Below, piece by piece: positions 41,316 through 50,953 of a stretch of 64,000 nucleotides of DNA. Each line of letters starts with the position of its first letter. The first letter of the stretch is position 1. A program made the position numbers and the translations under genes. The notes below the pieces were generated by a model. That model saw only the letters and a program-made list of their open reading frames with translations, was not told where the DNA came from and made no database searches. Source of the stretch: Flavobacterium cutihirudinis (lineage in GTDB: Bacteria > Bacteroidota > Bacteroidia > Flavobacteriales > Flavobacteriaceae); assembly GCF_003385895.1 (NCBI RefSeq), contig NZ_QRDQ01000008.1, positions 616,354 to 680,353 of the forward strand, in the 5' to 3' direction.

Positions 41316-43007
41316 ATGAAAAATTACGTAATAGGATTGGACTACGGAACAGATTCTGTTCGAGCGGTGCTAATAGACACTGAAAATGGGCAAGAGCTGG
41401 CATCGAACGTTTCTCATTATAAAAGATGGAAAAACAAACAATATTGTGACGCATCTATAAATCAGTTTCGTCAGCATCCTTTGGATCATATCGAAGGGTT
41501 GGAAATTACAATTCAGAATGTTGTAAAAGAAAGTAAAGTTGATCCAAAATTGGTTCGCGGAATTTGTATTGACACGACTGGATCTTCTCCAGTTCCGGTT
41601 ACAAAAGACGGAACGCCATTAGCATTGACAAAAGGTTTTGAAGAAAACCCAAATGCGATGATGGTTTTATGGAAAGATCATACTTCTATTAATGAAGCAA
41701 ACGAAATCAACGAACTGGCAGTAAGCTGGGGCGGAGAAGACGTAACAAAATACGTTGGTGGAATTTATTCATCAGAATGGTTTTGGGCAAAAATTCTTCA
41801 CATTGCGAGACAAGACGAAGCGGTTAGAAATGCAGCGCACACTTGGATGGAACACTGCGATTTAATGACGTATTTATTAATTGAAGATAAAGATTTAAAA
41901 ACCTTCAAAAGAAGCCGTTGTGCAGCAGGACATAAAGCGATGTGGCATACCGACTGGAATGGATTACCGCCAGTTGAATTCTTAGAAAAATTACATCCGT
42001 ATTTAGCACAACTGCGTGGTAATTTATACGATGAAACCTACACATCAGATTTAGTTGCCGGAAATTTAAGCCAAGAATGGGCAGACCGTTTAGGACTTTC
42101 GACAGATACTGTTGTAGCTGTTGGAACTTTCGACGCACATTCTGGAGCAGTTGGAGCTAAAATTGGAGAAAACACTTTAGTTCGTGTTATGGGAACTTCA
42201 ACTTGTGATATTCTGGTTGGTTCTTATGATGAAGTAGGAACGAAAACGGTTCGTGGTATTTGCGGACAAGTTGATGGTTCGGTTATTCCAGGATTTATTG
42301 GTTTAGAAGCAGGACAATCTGCTTTTGGAGATTTATTGGCTTGGTACAAAGAACTTTTAATGTGGCCAACAGAACATTTATTAGGTGCTTCATCTGTTTT
42401 AAACGAAACTCAAAAAGAACAATTGAGAGAAGAATTCAGCGATAAATTAATTGTTGAATTAACTAAAGAAGCGGAGAAAATTCCAGTTTCAGAAAGCCTT
42501 CCAATTGCTTTGGATTGGATTAATGGTAGAAGAACTCCAGATGCAAATCAGGAAGTAAAAAGTGCAATTTCGAATTTATCTTTAGGAACAAAAGCGCCAC
42601 ATATTTTTAAAGCTTTAGTAAACGCAATTTGTTTTGGAGCGAAGAAAATTGTAGACCGTTTTGAAGAAGAAGGCGTAAAAATCGACAGCGTAATCGGAAT
42701 TGGCGGTGTTGCTCGTAAATCTCCTTTTATCATGCAGACTTTGGCGAATGTTTTAAACAAGCCAATTAAAATTGCAGCTTCAGACCAAACTCCGGCTTTA
42801 GGAGCAGCGATTTATGCAGCGGTTGCAGCAGGAATTTATTCAAATGTAATTGAAGCAAGCCAAAAAATTGGAAGTGATTTTGACGGAGAATATTTTCCTC
42901 AATTAGATAAAGTTGCGGCTTACAATAAGCTGCTTGTCGGGTACGAACAATTAAGTGCTTTTGCAGATCCAACCATTAAAATATCTCAAAATGAGTTCTC
43001 AGTATAA
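41316..43007 (+). CDS. araB: L-ribulokinase
   Basis: A 563-aa FGGY-family kinase that phosphorylates L-ribulose to L-ribulose 5-phosphate. It shows the N-terminal phosphate motif IGLDYGTDSVRAVLID, MGTSTCDILVG, the C-terminal GIGGVARKSPFIMQTLANVL and ALGAAIYAAVAAG. Length matches AraB. The ATG at 41316 is chosen because an upstream TTG in frame lies inside the -7 box. Its end overlaps araD by 17 bp. It has an AraR-type operator in its promoter. Confidence 0.95.
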   Translation: MKNYVIGLDYGTDSVRAVLIDTENGQELASNVSHYKRWKNKQYCDASINQFRQHPLDHIEGLEITIQNVVKESKVDPKLVRGICIDTTGSSPVPVTKDGTPLALTKGFEENPNAMMVLWKDHTSINEANEINELAVSWGGEDVTKYVGGIYSSEWFWAKILHIARQDEAVRNAAHTWMEHCDLMTYLLIEDKDLKTFKRSRCAAGHKAMWHTDWNGLPPVEFLEKLHPYLAQLRGNLYDETYTSDLVAGNLSQEWADRLGLSTDTVVAVGTFDAHSGAVGAKIGENTLVRVMGTSTCDILVGSYDEVGTKTVRGICGQVDGSVIPGFIGLEAGQSAFGDLLAWYKELLMWPTEHLLGASSVLNETQKEQLREEFSDKLIVELTKEAEKIPVSESLPIALDWINGRRTPDANQEVKSAISNLSLGTKAPHIFKALVNAICFGAKKIVDRFEEEGVKIDSVIGIGGVARKSPFIMQTLANVLNKPIKIAASDQTPALGAAIYAAVAAGIYSNVIEASQKIGSDFDGEYFPQLDKVAAYNKLLVGYEQLSAFADPTIKISQNEFSV

Positions 43008-43692
43008 AGATTTAAAACAAGAATGTTACGAAGCCAATATGCAATTAAATGCATTGAATTTGGTTGTTTATACTTTCGGAAATGTGAGCGCTGTTGACAG
43101 AAAAAATGGTGTTTTTGCCATTAAACCAAGCGGTGTTCCTTACGAAGATTTAAAACCGGAAGATATCGTAATTGTCGATTTTGATAATAACGTTATTGAA
43201 GGAACGATGCGTCCGTCATCTGACACTAAAACGCATGCTTATTTATATAAAAATTGGCCAAATATTGGCGGAGTTGCGCATACACACGCAACTTACTCAG
43301 TTGCTTGGGCACAGTCGCAACAAGATATTCCGATTTTCGGAACAACGCACGCTGATCATTTAACGGCTGATATTCCGTGTGCTCCGCCAATGGCAGATTC
43401 TCTTATCGAAGGAAACTATGAACACAATACCGGAATTCAGATTTTGGATTGTTTCAAAGAAAAAAATCTTTCATACGAAGAAGTAGAAATGATTCTGATA
43501 GGAAATCACGGTCCTTTTGCCTGGGGAAAAAACGCAGCAAAAGCGGTTTATAACAGTAAAGTTTTAGAAGTAGTTGCTGAAATGGCGTACTTGACTTTGC
43601 AAATAAATCCAAATGCACCAAGATTAAAAGATTCATTAATAAAGAAACATTACAACCGCAAACACGGAAAAGATTCGTATTACGGACAATAA
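42991..43692 (+). CDS. araD: L-ribulose-5-phosphate 4-epimerase
   Basis: A 233-aa class II aldolase/epimerase that converts L-ribulose 5-phosphate to D-xylulose 5-phosphate. The zinc ligands appear in HTHATYSVAWAQ and GNHGPFAWG, with the family motifs GNVSAVDR and KPSGVPYEDL. The ATG at 42991 (MSSQYKDL) gives the normal length and overlaps araB by 17 bp, so translation is coupled. It is followed by a repeat hairpin and araA. Confidence 0.95.
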   Translation: MSSQYKDLKQECYEANMQLNALNLVVYTFGNVSAVDRKNGVFAIKPSGVPYEDLKPEDIVIVDFDNNVIEGTMRPSSDTKTHAYLYKNWPNIGGVAHTHATYSVAWAQSQQDIPIFGTTHADHLTADIPCAPPMADSLIEGNYEHNTGIQILDCFKEKNLSYEEVEMILIGNHGPFAWGKNAAKAVYNSKVLEVVAEMAYLTLQINPNAPRLKDSLIKKHYNRKHGKDSYYGQ

Positions 43693-43695
43693 TTG

Positions 43696-43790
43696 TTTAT
43701 TCGGTAAATCGGTAAATCGTTTAATCGGTTCCGTTTTTCACGATTAAACGATTCAACAAATAAACAGTTCAACAAATAAACGATTAAACA
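43696..43790. repeat. Tandem-repeat hairpin between araD and araA
   Basis: Units of GGTAAATC/GTTTAATC are followed by their inverse and by AACAAATAAAC repeated twice. The arms AATCGTTTAATCG (43715-43727) and CGATTAAACGATT (43741-43753) are perfect. It fills the whole 100-bp gap inside the ara operon. Confidence 0.75.
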
Positions 43791-43792
43791 TA

Positions 43793-45301
43793 ATGATAGA
43801 TATATCTCAAAAAGAAGTATGGTTTGTAGTAGGAAGCCAGGAATTATACGGTGAAGAAACACTTAGAAAAGTAGCGGAACATTCTCAGATAATTGCAAAA
43901 GGATTAGATGCTTCGTCTTCGATACCAGTAAAAGTGGTTTACAAAGATGTGGTAAAATCGCCTTCGCAGATTTTAGATGTTTGTTTGGCTGCGAATTCAG
44001 AGAAAAACTGTATCGGAATTATTGCCTGGATGCACACTTTTTCACCAGCAAAAATGTGGATTGGCGGATTGAGCATTTTGAAAAAACCATTATGTCATTT
44101 ACATACACAATACAATGCTGAAATTCCGTGGGGATCTATCGACATGGATTTCATGAACTTGAATCAATCGGCTCACGGAGATCGTGAATTTGGTTTTATC
44201 ATGTCAAGAATGCGCAAAAAACGTAAAGTTGTTGTAGGACATTGGGAAGACGAAAGAGTTCAGAAAAAATTAGGAATCTGGTCAAGAGTCGTTTTAGGAT
44301 GGGACGAACTTCAAAACTTAAAAGTAGCTCGTATTGGTGACAATATGCGTGAAGTTGCCGTAACAGAAGGCGATAAAGTAGAAGCTCAAATTCGTTTTGG
44401 AGTTTCAGTAAACGGATTCGATTCTTCAGATGTGACTAAACATATTGAAAAAGTAACCGACAAACAATTAGCTGATTTATTAGCAGTTTACGAACAATCA
44501 TATAACTTAACTGATTCTTTAAAAGAAGGTGGCGCGCAAAGAAGTTCTTTAGCGGAAGCGGCAAAAATTGAATTAGGTTTAAGAGCTTTCCTTGAAGAAG
44601 GAGGTTTCGGAGCTTTTACAGATACATTTGAAAATCTTGGAGTTTGGAAACAATTACCAGGAATCGCAACACAAAGATTAATGGCAGATGGTTATGGTTT
44701 TGGTGGTGAAGGAGACTGGAAAACCGCTGCAATGGTAAGAGCTTTAAAAGTGATGAATATTGGTTTGGAAGGCGGAACTTCTTTCATGGAAGATTACACG
44801 TACCATTTCACGCCGCAAAAATCTTATGTTTTAGGTTCTCACATGTTGGAAATCTGTCCTTCTATTGCTGACGGAAAACCTTCTTGTGAAGTGCATCCTT
44901 TAGGAATTGGCGGTAAAGAAGATCCAGCTCGTTTGGTATTCAATTCGCCAGCTGGAGATGCAATCAATGTTTCTTTGGTTGATATGGGAACTCGTTTCCG
45001 TTTAATTGTAAACGAAGTGGAAGCGGTTAAACCAATGGCAGATTTACCAAAATTACCAGTTGCAAGAGTTTTATGGGATTGTAAACCAAACCTTGATATC
45101 GCAGCAACAGCTTGGATTCTTGCTGGAGGTGCGCACCACACGGTTTACAGCCAATCGTTGACAACTGAATATATGGAAGATTTTGCTGATATTGCTGGAA
45201 TCGAATTATTAGTAATCGATGAAAAAACTACAGTAAGAGATTTCAAAGATAAAATCAACGCTAACGAAGCCTATTATCATTTGTTTCAACACGGACTTTA
45301 A
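43793..45301 (+). CDS. araA: L-arabinose isomerase
   Basis: A 502-aa enzyme converting L-arabinose to L-ribulose. Typical AraA motifs are visible: [17 protein letters not shown] at the start, [15 protein letters not shown], the metal-binding Glu and His region ([29 protein letters not shown]) and [22 protein letters not shown]. Length is normal. It completes the set araB-araD-araA, in a different order from the E. coli operon. It is cytoplasmic. Confidence 0.96.
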   Translation: MIDISQKEVWFVVGSQELYGEETLRKVAEHSQIIAKGLDASSSIPVKVVYKDVVKSPSQILDVCLAANSEKNCIGIIAWMHTFSPAKMWIGGLSILKKPLCHLHTQYNAEIPWGSIDMDFMNLNQSAHGDREFGFIMSRMRKKRKVVVGHWEDERVQKKLGIWSRVVLGWDELQNLKVARIGDNMREVAVTEGDKVEAQIRFGVSVNGFDSSDVTKHIEKVTDKQLADLLAVYEQSYNLTDSLKEGGAQRSSLAEAAKIELGLRAFLEEGGFGAFTDTFENLGVWKQLPGIATQRLMADGYGFGGEGDWKTAAMVRALKVMNIGLEGGTSFMEDYTYHFTPQKSYVLGSHMLEICPSIADGKPSCEVHPLGIGGKEDPARLVFNSPAGDAINVSLVDMGTRFRLIVNEVEAVKPMADLPKLPVARVLWDCKPNLDIAATAWILAGGAHHTVYSQSLTTEYMEDFADIAGIELLVIDEKTTVRDFKDKINANEAYYHLFQHGL

Positions 45302-45303
45302 TT

Positions 45304-45392
45304 AGTCAAAAGTCGAAAGTCATAAAGTCCGAAAGTTTTAGTTACTTTGAAGAAAAGACTTTATGACTTTTGACTTTAAGACTTTACTAACT
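45304..45392. repeat. Tandem-repeat hairpin between araA and the mutarotase gene
   Basis: Units AGTCAAA/AGTCGAA/AGTCATAA/AGTCCGAA are followed by their inverse. AAAGTCATAAAGTC (45316-45329) and GACTTTATGACTTT (45357-45370) form a perfect 14-bp stem. It has the same design as the araD-araA element but a different unit. Confidence 0.75.
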
Positions 45393-45407
45393 AAAAAATA
45401 ACCATTT

Positions 45408-46592
45408 ATGAATGTATTAAAACGTTGTGTTTTCGGATTAAGCCTTTTGAGTTTGGCTGCAGTTTCAGTTCAATGTAAAAGCGATAAAAAAGCAGATACA
45501 GAAAAAGTTGCCACTGAAGGAAAAGATTTAGTTTCAATTGAAAAATCAGAATACGGAACAACCGCAAAAGGCGAAAAAGTTGAAAGTTATAAACTGAAAA
45601 ACCAAAATGGGATGGAAGTTGATATTATCACTTTTGGTGGAAGAATTACAGATTTGAAAGTGCCGAATAAAGAAGGCGTTTCAGAAAATGTAGTAATCGG
45701 ATTTAATTCTTTGGCACAATACGAAAAAGAAAATCCTTTCTTCGGTGCTTTGATTGGAAGATACGGAAACCGAATTGCAAAAGGTAAATTTTCATTAGAT
45801 GGAAAAGAATATCAATTGGCAATTAATAATGCACCAAATGCGTTACACGGTGGTCCGCAAGGATATTTCAATGTAGTTTGGAAAGCTGATGAGGTTAAAT
45901 CTGGCGAAAACGCTTCTTTAAAATTATCTTATGTAAGTAAAGATATGGAAGAAGGTTATCCTGGAACTTTGAAAGTTTTTGTGACGTATACTTTAACAAA
46001 TGACAATCAGTTAGAGGTTTTGTATGAAGCTACGACAGACAAGAAAACAGTTGTGAATTTGACACAACATTCGTATTTCAATTTATCTGGAGATTTTACA
46101 AAAACAATCTTAGACCACGAATTGACTTTAAATGCTGATAAATTAGTTCCAGTTGATGCGACTTTAATTCCGACAGGAAAATTAGAAGATGTTGCTGGTA
46201 CGCCTTTTGATTTCAGAACACCAAAATTAATTGGAAAAGATATCAATGCTAAAAACGAGCAATTAGAAAGAGGAAAAGGTTACGATCACTGCTGGGTATT
46301 GAACAATCCTGAAAAAGGAAAAACAATCATTGCAAAAGTATACCACGAACCAAGCGGAAGAGTTATGGAAATGACAACTGACGAACCTGGAATTCAGTTT
46401 TACTCTGGAAATTTCCTTGACGGAACTTTGCCAACACGTGACGGAAAAACATACGCACACAGAACCGGACTTTGTTTAGAAACTGAACATTATCCAGATT
46501 CTCCAAACCAGAAAAATTTCCCAACAACGGTTTTAAACCCGGGAGAAAATTATAAAACTAAAACTACTTTTAAATTCTCAGTGAAGAAATAG
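45408..46592 (+). CDS. Aldose 1-epimerase, lipoprotein form
   Basis: A 394-aa GalM-family mutarotase with an N-terminal lipoprotein-type signal (hydrophobic residues 9-20, then VQCKSDKK, Cys about 23) and a charged linker. Catalytic segments are present: GRYGNRI, NALHGGPQGYF, LTQHSYFNLSGDF, and the Glu in LCLETEHYPDSPNQ. Being outside the cytoplasm and at the end of the ara cluster, it probably interconverts L-arabinose anomers before uptake, since GalM enzymes accept L-arabinose. The spacing to araA (106 bp) includes a hairpin, so a separate transcript is possible. Confidence 0.9.
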   Translation: MNVLKRCVFGLSLLSLAAVSVQCKSDKKADTEKVATEGKDLVSIEKSEYGTTAKGEKVESYKLKNQNGMEVDIITFGGRITDLKVPNKEGVSENVVIGFNSLAQYEKENPFFGALIGRYGNRIAKGKFSLDGKEYQLAINNAPNALHGGPQGYFNVVWKADEVKSGENASLKLSYVSKDMEEGYPGTLKVFVTYTLTNDNQLEVLYEATTDKKTVVNLTQHSYFNLSGDFTKTILDHELTLNADKLVPVDATLIPTGKLEDVAGTPFDFRTPKLIGKDINAKNEQLERGKGYDHCWVLNNPEKGKTIIAKVYHEPSGRVMEMTTDEPGIQFYSGNFLDGTLPTRDGKTYAHRTGLCLETEHYPDSPNQKNFPTTVLNPGENYKTKTTFKFSVKK

Positions 46593-46626
46593 TTTTAGGA
46601 TTTGTTTATTAGTTTAGTAATTCTCT

Positions 46627-46664
46627 AAAAAACCTCGAAAGTAGTAAGCTTTCGAGGTTTTTTT
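46627..46664 (+). terminator. Terminator after the arabinose operon
   Basis: AAAAAACCTCGAAAG (46627-46641), 7-nt loop, CTTTCGAGG (46649-46657) and T7. A strong rho-independent signal 35 bp after the mutarotase stop. Confidence 0.88.
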
Positions 46665-46724
46665 ATGTATTAAAAATTTGCCGCGAATTCCACGAATTTT
46701 CGCGAATTTGCTCATTTTTGTCAT

Positions 46725-46814
46725 TTCGACGAAGGAGAAATCTCCACAAGTAACTCGACATAGATTGAAGAATTTCTGAATGGAGCTTCTTGTGGAGATT
46801 TCTCCTTCGTCGAA
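46725..46814. repeat. Perfect 26-bp inverted repeat (REP/BIME-like)
   Basis: The arm at 46725-46750 (core GACGAAGGAGAAATCTCC) is perfectly inverted at 46789-46814, with a 38-nt centre. Just before it, 46679-46710 has a half copy of the GCCACGAATT-type repeat (GAATTCCACGAATTTTCGCG). This fills most of the gap between the mutarotase and OsmC genes. Confidence 0.8.
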
Positions 46815-46860
46815 CAGACAATATTGTGCTTAAGCCTCAAATCTTCACTACATTTAATAG

Positions 46861-46868
46861 TAACTTTG
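46861..46868 (+). promoter_or_regulatory. -7 promoter element of the OsmC gene
   Basis: TAACTTTG fits TAnnTTTG and lies 21 bp before the ATG. No clear -33 was found. Confidence 0.45.
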
Positions 46869-46889
46869 TTGTATTAAAAAGAAGGCAAA

Positions 46890-47354
46890 ATGAAACATCT
46901 ATTCAAAGCAGAGCTAAATTGGACTTCCCAACAAAATCAGAATAAATTATCTGAAAGATTCTACAGCAAAACCCATCAAATTAAAATTGAAGGAAAACCA
47001 GTTTTAGATGTTTCAGCTGCAAAAGCATTCAAAGGTGATCCTTCATTATATAATCCCGAAGATTTATTGTTGAGCAGTTTGGTTTCCTGTCATATGATGT
47101 CGTATTTATATGTATGTTCCCAAAACGGAATAGAAGTTCTGGAATATTCAGACAACGCTGAAGCAACGCTCGAAGTTTCTCCAAACGGAAGCGGTCGTTT
47201 TGTTGAAGTTAGATTATTTCCGAAAGTAAAAATCTCAGATCCAGACCAAATAGAATTGGCTTTGAATTTACATTTTAAAGCAAATCAATTGTGTTTTATT
47301 GCTAATTCCTGCAGTTTTCCGGTTCTTCATAATGCAAGTTGTGAGGTTATATAG
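46890..47354 (+). CDS. OsmC/Ohr-family peroxidase-like protein
   Basis: A 154-aa OsmC-type protein. The two redox cysteines lie in SLVSCHMMSYLYVC and FIANSCSFPV, as in organic hydroperoxide reductases. The usual N-terminal strand region (LNWTSQQNQNK) and DPSLYNPEDLL motif are present. It likely reduces organic peroxides with thiols in the cytoplasm. It appears monocistronic, between a repeat region and a 200-bp gap. The substrate is not known. Confidence 0.88.
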   Translation: MKHLFKAELNWTSQQNQNKLSERFYSKTHQIKIEGKPVLDVSAAKAFKGDPSLYNPEDLLLSSLVSCHMMSYLYVCSQNGIEVLEYSDNAEATLEVSPNGSGRFVEVRLFPKVKISDPDQIELALNLHFKANQLCFIANSCSFPVLHNASCEVI

Positions 47355-47555
47355 ATATAAAATATATATACACATTAAATAAACAAGGGTTTTTACGTAG
47401 GGCTATTTCTATGTTATTGATGTTGATTGAAATTTTAAAATCTGGATATCAAGATGTTAAGTAAATTTTGGTCAAATTGGGTATAAAAATGTAGCTTTTT
47501 ATTTGCAGATTTATTCGTTTGATTATTTTTACCTAAAAAAATCAAGACCCATTTT

Positions 47556-48785
47556 ATGAAGAAAACTTTACTATTTACGTTATTACTTTATTGTACTTTT
47601 ATTAATGCTCAAATCTCATTTGAAAAAGGATATTTCATTTCAAATGACGGAAAGAAAACGGATTGTTATATTCGAAATTTAGATTGGATGAGCAATCCAA
47701 CAAATTTCAAATACAAGTTGCAATTGAACGATTCAGATGTTAAAACAGAAAGTATCGAAACTGCACAAGAATTTAGTATAGATAACGAATGCAAATACAA
47801 AAGATTAAAAGTAAATATAGATCGCGCTAATGATGATCAAAAAGAAGCTACAGGAAAAAGAAATCCGGAATGGAAGGAAGAAACAGTATTCCTGAAAGTA
47901 CTTGTAGAAGGCGAGGCAATTTTATATAGTTATAGAGAAGACAGCGGCGATAAATTCTTCTATTCTACACAAACAGTTCCAGCAGAGGAATTAGTGCGTG
48001 TCAGTTATCTTAAAAATGGAGAAAACGGTGGATATATAATGCAGCTTTCAAACAATGTTAGGTCTTCAAATATAGCGGACAAAGACGTTAAAAATCTCAA
48101 TTACAAAAAATCTGATTTTATAAAGTATTTTACCAAATACAACAATATTCAACCCGCCACAGGTGAAAATGAGGCTACAAAAGCGAGTAAAAAATTACTG
48201 TTTGTTAAAGTTACACCAGGATTAAGTTTTGCATCGGTATCAGCAAAAAACAGTGCTAATTCAAGTCTGAATGTTGATTTTGATAATAAAATGGTTTTCA
48301 AGATAGGTGCCGAAGTGGAATATGTATTTCCTTTTAATAAAAATAAATGGAGTTTATTTGCCAATCCGATGTATCAAAAGTATGAAAGCGAAAAGAACTA
48401 TATTTATTATAGTACAAGTGCTATGGAAAATCGAGAAACACCTTATAATGCAAAAATAGATTATAGTTCGGTGCAGATGCCAGTTGGGATTAGACACTAT
48501 ATGTTTTTAAATCAAAATTCAAAAATTTTCATAAACGCATTATATTCCTTCGAAATTAGTGGCAATTCAAAAATTTCTTATACAAATATGACGCCGGGAA
48601 GTATAGCAAAAGGAGATTTTGAAAGTCATTCAGATACCAATTTTGCTTTCGGTTTAGGGTATAATTTTAAAAGCAAATTTTCAGTTGAAGCAAGATTCAA
48701 CACCAAAAAAGAGTTAATGGACTACCAAACTTATTCTGCAAAGTATAATGCAGTAGATTTTATAGTAGGTTATACGATTTTTTAA
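47556..48785 (+). CDS. Outer-membrane beta-barrel family protein of unknown function
   Basis: A 409-aa protein with a signal peptide (ending FINAQ). Residues 20-190 form a soluble domain starting FEKGYFISNDGKKTDCYIRN. From about 215 the sequence alternates strands like a small outer-membrane barrel (GLSFASVSAKNSANSS onward) and ends YNAVDFIVGYTIF. Similar proteins are common in Flavobacterium, sometimes carrying an unjustified tRNA-modification GTPase name. No GTPase motif is present here. The function is unknown. Confidence 0.8.
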   Translation: MKKTLLFTLLLYCTFINAQISFEKGYFISNDGKKTDCYIRNLDWMSNPTNFKYKLQLNDSDVKTESIETAQEFSIDNECKYKRLKVNIDRANDDQKEATGKRNPEWKEETVFLKVLVEGEAILYSYREDSGDKFFYSTQTVPAEELVRVSYLKNGENGGYIMQLSNNVRSSNIADKDVKNLNYKKSDFIKYFTKYNNIQPATGENEATKASKKLLFVKVTPGLSFASVSAKNSANSSLNVDFDNKMVFKIGAEVEYVFPFNKNKWSLFANPMYQKYESEKNYIYYSTSAMENRETPYNAKIDYSSVQMPVGIRHYMFLNQNSKIFINALYSFEISGNSKISYTNMTPGSIAKGDFESHSDTNFAFGLGYNFKSKFSVEARFNTKKELMDYQTYSAKYNAVDFIVGYTIF

Positions 48786-48851
48786 TAAGAATCTGAACTA
48801 ATTTGCTTAAAAGGCAACGGGAATAATTTTCTGGATAGACGCAGAAATTAC

Positions 48852-48885
48852 AAAAAAACCTCTTCAATACTGGAGAGGTTTTTTT
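48852..48885. terminator. Bidirectional terminator (left copy of a duplicated hairpin)
   Basis: A7, CCTCTTC-AATACT-GGAGAGG, T7. It separates convergent genes. A near-identical hairpin stands at 50819-50849, so the two flank the 594-aa gene. Confidence 0.85.
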
Positions 48886-48904
48886 ATAATTTCAAATTTT
48901 TATG

Positions 48905-50689
48905 CTAGCAATACATATACAAAAGTCTTAAAGTGTTAGAGAAATCGGCAATTTCTAGCGTGCTGAATTTTTTATTCTCTTTAATTAATATGCAGGCATT
49001 TTTGAATTCGAAAAAAACTTCCAGATCTTGTTTAGGAAACTTCTTGTCTAAAAAAGCTGTAATAGAATCAATTGCTTTGGTAATCGTTGCATCATATTTT
49101 GTAGTATGCATTAACTGTTTTAAAGTCATTGCGGTATTAAGATCTATAAAGTCTTGTGCGATAGTAATATTTTCAGGTTTAGTTTTTTCAATAGTAAGGG
49201 CAACGCTTGTGGTTAAGGCGTCATTAAAAGAAGTAAAATCTGCTACCTTATTAAGGCTTAAAATATGTTCTCTTAACTTTGTACGATAAGAATGAGGATC
49301 TTTTTTAAAGTCATAATTTGCTGTGAACTTTTTATTCTCATTGGCAACTTTCATGCAAAATGCATTATAATCTTTTAATACATCAGTCAGTTCTTTTCGT
49401 TGGTGATAGTTGGAGGAATTTTTCTCATATCCTGTTATATCAATAAGTAAGTCAATTAGTATGTTGAATTTTTCCGAGTCGGGTTTACTTTCTTTTACTA
49501 ATAAAGAGGCTTCTTTATAAATACTCATATCGGTTAATTTTCCGTCGTAGTAGTCGGGTTGAATATGATTGAGTCCGTTAATCATATCCTTTTTCTTTTT
49601 TAAAAAACGAACAACATCAGTTTGGGCAAATCGTGGAGGAAGTGGAGAATAAACAATTTGTTTTTTCTCTGCCGGAATAGCATTTTTTCTTTTATTCGAA
49701 ATTAAAGCATCAGCAATTTGATTCTTTGCATCGATAGTTTTAAGGTTGTTTGCAATTTCATCAGTTTCTGTAAAGTCTCTTAGAACATTATAGCATTGTA
49801 GAATATTTTCCTGAATTGCGATATAATATTTTTTATTTTTCTTGTCTTCAAGATTTGTAATTGAACTTGCTTCCGTTTTCCAAATCTCAAGTGCCTGGCG
49901 AACTTTTGATTCATCAATAGGATTAATTCCTGTATTAATTAATTGAGACGCTTTGTTGAAATTCTCACCGTTAAAATCTTTATCTTCTTTTAGATAATTA
50001 AAAGCAAGTTGCGAATATTTGCCATAAGGATGGAATTTAGTATGCAAAATTCTACCAACTTTAAAACCTAATTTATATATCTGAATTTGCTCTACTTCTT
50101 TAATTTCGCTTTTTCTTGGCAAGCTTGGGTTTTTTTGATCTCTGTATTGATTAGCTTCAAACTCTGATAAATCAGTAAGTAAAAGAGTAGTATTTAAATT
50201 GTTGGGATAATCTAAATCGCCAAGATTAGAGTTGAATCCTTTTGTGTTTGCAACAGGATTAACAAGATCGCAATCTCCTAATCTGATTTCCTGAGTATCA
50301 AAAACACCTTTTTCAGGATCAATTAAAATAAGGTTGGCATAAATGTGAGAGACAACAGCAACTTGATATTTCAGGTCTTTTTTAATGATATGCAAAGTGG
50401 CAGGTTCATATTTATATTCGAGTAAGGCAACCATTTTTGGAAAACCTAAATCATTATAAATATAGTCATTGTATAAAACACGGATGTCAGAGACGCGATA
50501 ATCCATGGTAGGATCATTAAAAAATACACCATCTGTTGAGGTAGTTATAAAAGCAACATCTAATGGATTTTCCTTTATAAACAAAGACGGTTGTACCTCT
50601 CGTCTGACATTTAAATTGTCCCATCTGATTTTTTGGGCGTGCGAAAGAGATGATAATAGTAAAAGAAGTAAAAGTAATCTGTTTTTCAT
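48905..50689 (-). CDS. Secreted protein of unknown function
   Basis: A 594-aa protein with a signal peptide (Leu-rich, ending SLSHAQ). The N-terminal half (about 25-215) is beta-rich with NDYIYNDLGFP and DPEKGVFDTQEIRLGDC. The C-terminal half (about 230-594) is helical, with repeated helical-hairpin character suggestive of a TPR-like solenoid but without clear TPR consensus. I do not recognise the family. It is flanked by near-identical terminators and followed by the tRNA-Leu cassette. It is not part of a visible operon. Confidence 0.75.
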   Translation of the reverse strand: MKNRLLLLLLLLSSLSHAQKIRWDNLNVRREVQPSLFIKENPLDVAFITTSTDGVFFNDPTMDYRVSDIRVLYNDYIYNDLGFPKMVALLEYKYEPATLHIIKKDLKYQVAVVSHIYANLILIDPEKGVFDTQEIRLGDCDLVNPVANTKGFNSNLGDLDYPNNLNTTLLLTDLSEFEANQYRDQKNPSLPRKSEIKEVEQIQIYKLGFKVGRILHTKFHPYGKYSQLAFNYLKEDKDFNGENFNKASQLINTGINPIDESKVRQALEIWKTEASSITNLEDKKNKKYYIAIQENILQCYNVLRDFTETDEIANNLKTIDAKNQIADALISNKRKNAIPAEKKQIVYSPLPPRFAQTDVVRFLKKKKDMINGLNHIQPDYYDGKLTDMSIYKEASLLVKESKPDSEKFNILIDLLIDITGYEKNSSNYHQRKELTDVLKDYNAFCMKVANENKKFTANYDFKKDPHSYRTKLREHILSLNKVADFTSFNDALTTSVALTIEKTKPENITIAQDFIDLNTAMTLKQLMHTTKYDATITKAIDSITAFLDKKFPKQDLEVFFEFKNACILIKENKKFSTLEIADFSNTLRLLYMYC

Positions 50690-50818
50690 AAATGTAGTAA
50701 TGGCGTTTAGATTGTTTGGGATAAATTCCAGTTTAAGAATAACTGGATTTTAGAGAGTAAATATAGTAAACCTACTTTTGTTTGTGGCGCTTCTTTTATA
50801 AATGGAGTTTTTAAGCAT

Positions 50819-50849
50819 AAAAAAACCTCTTCATTACTGAAGAGGTTTT
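50819..50849 (-). terminator. Terminator hairpin (right copy), next to the tRNA-like fragment
   Basis: AAAAAAA-CCTCTTCA-TTAC-TGAAGAGG-TTTT. On the minus strand the T7 run follows the stem. It therefore reads as the terminator of whatever lies at 50852 and above, which is the duplicated tRNA-Leu 3' end. Confidence 0.75.
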
Positions 50850-50851
50850 AC

Positions 50852-50864
50852 GTACTCGGAGCCG
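50852..50864 (-). repeat. Duplicated 3' end of tRNA-Leu (candidate attachment site)
   Basis: GTACTCGGAGCCG here matches GTACCCGGAGCCG at 52870-52882 (12 of 13), which is the acceptor/T-arm end of the tRNA-Leu gene, in the same orientation. Such repeats flank elements integrated at tRNA 3' ends. The match is short, so chance is not excluded. Confidence 0.5.
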
Positions 50865-50953
50865 CACAAATAAGATTAGTGCTTGAATAAATTATTTTGG
50901 TATAACAGTTTTGAAATAGAATTAAGATGTTAAATCATTATTGGTTTAAATGC

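Noticed and set aside
43701..43790. Possible CRISPR-like array between araD and araA
   Set aside because: Units are only 8-12 bp, degenerate and partly inverted, with no spacers of constant length and no cas genes in the window.
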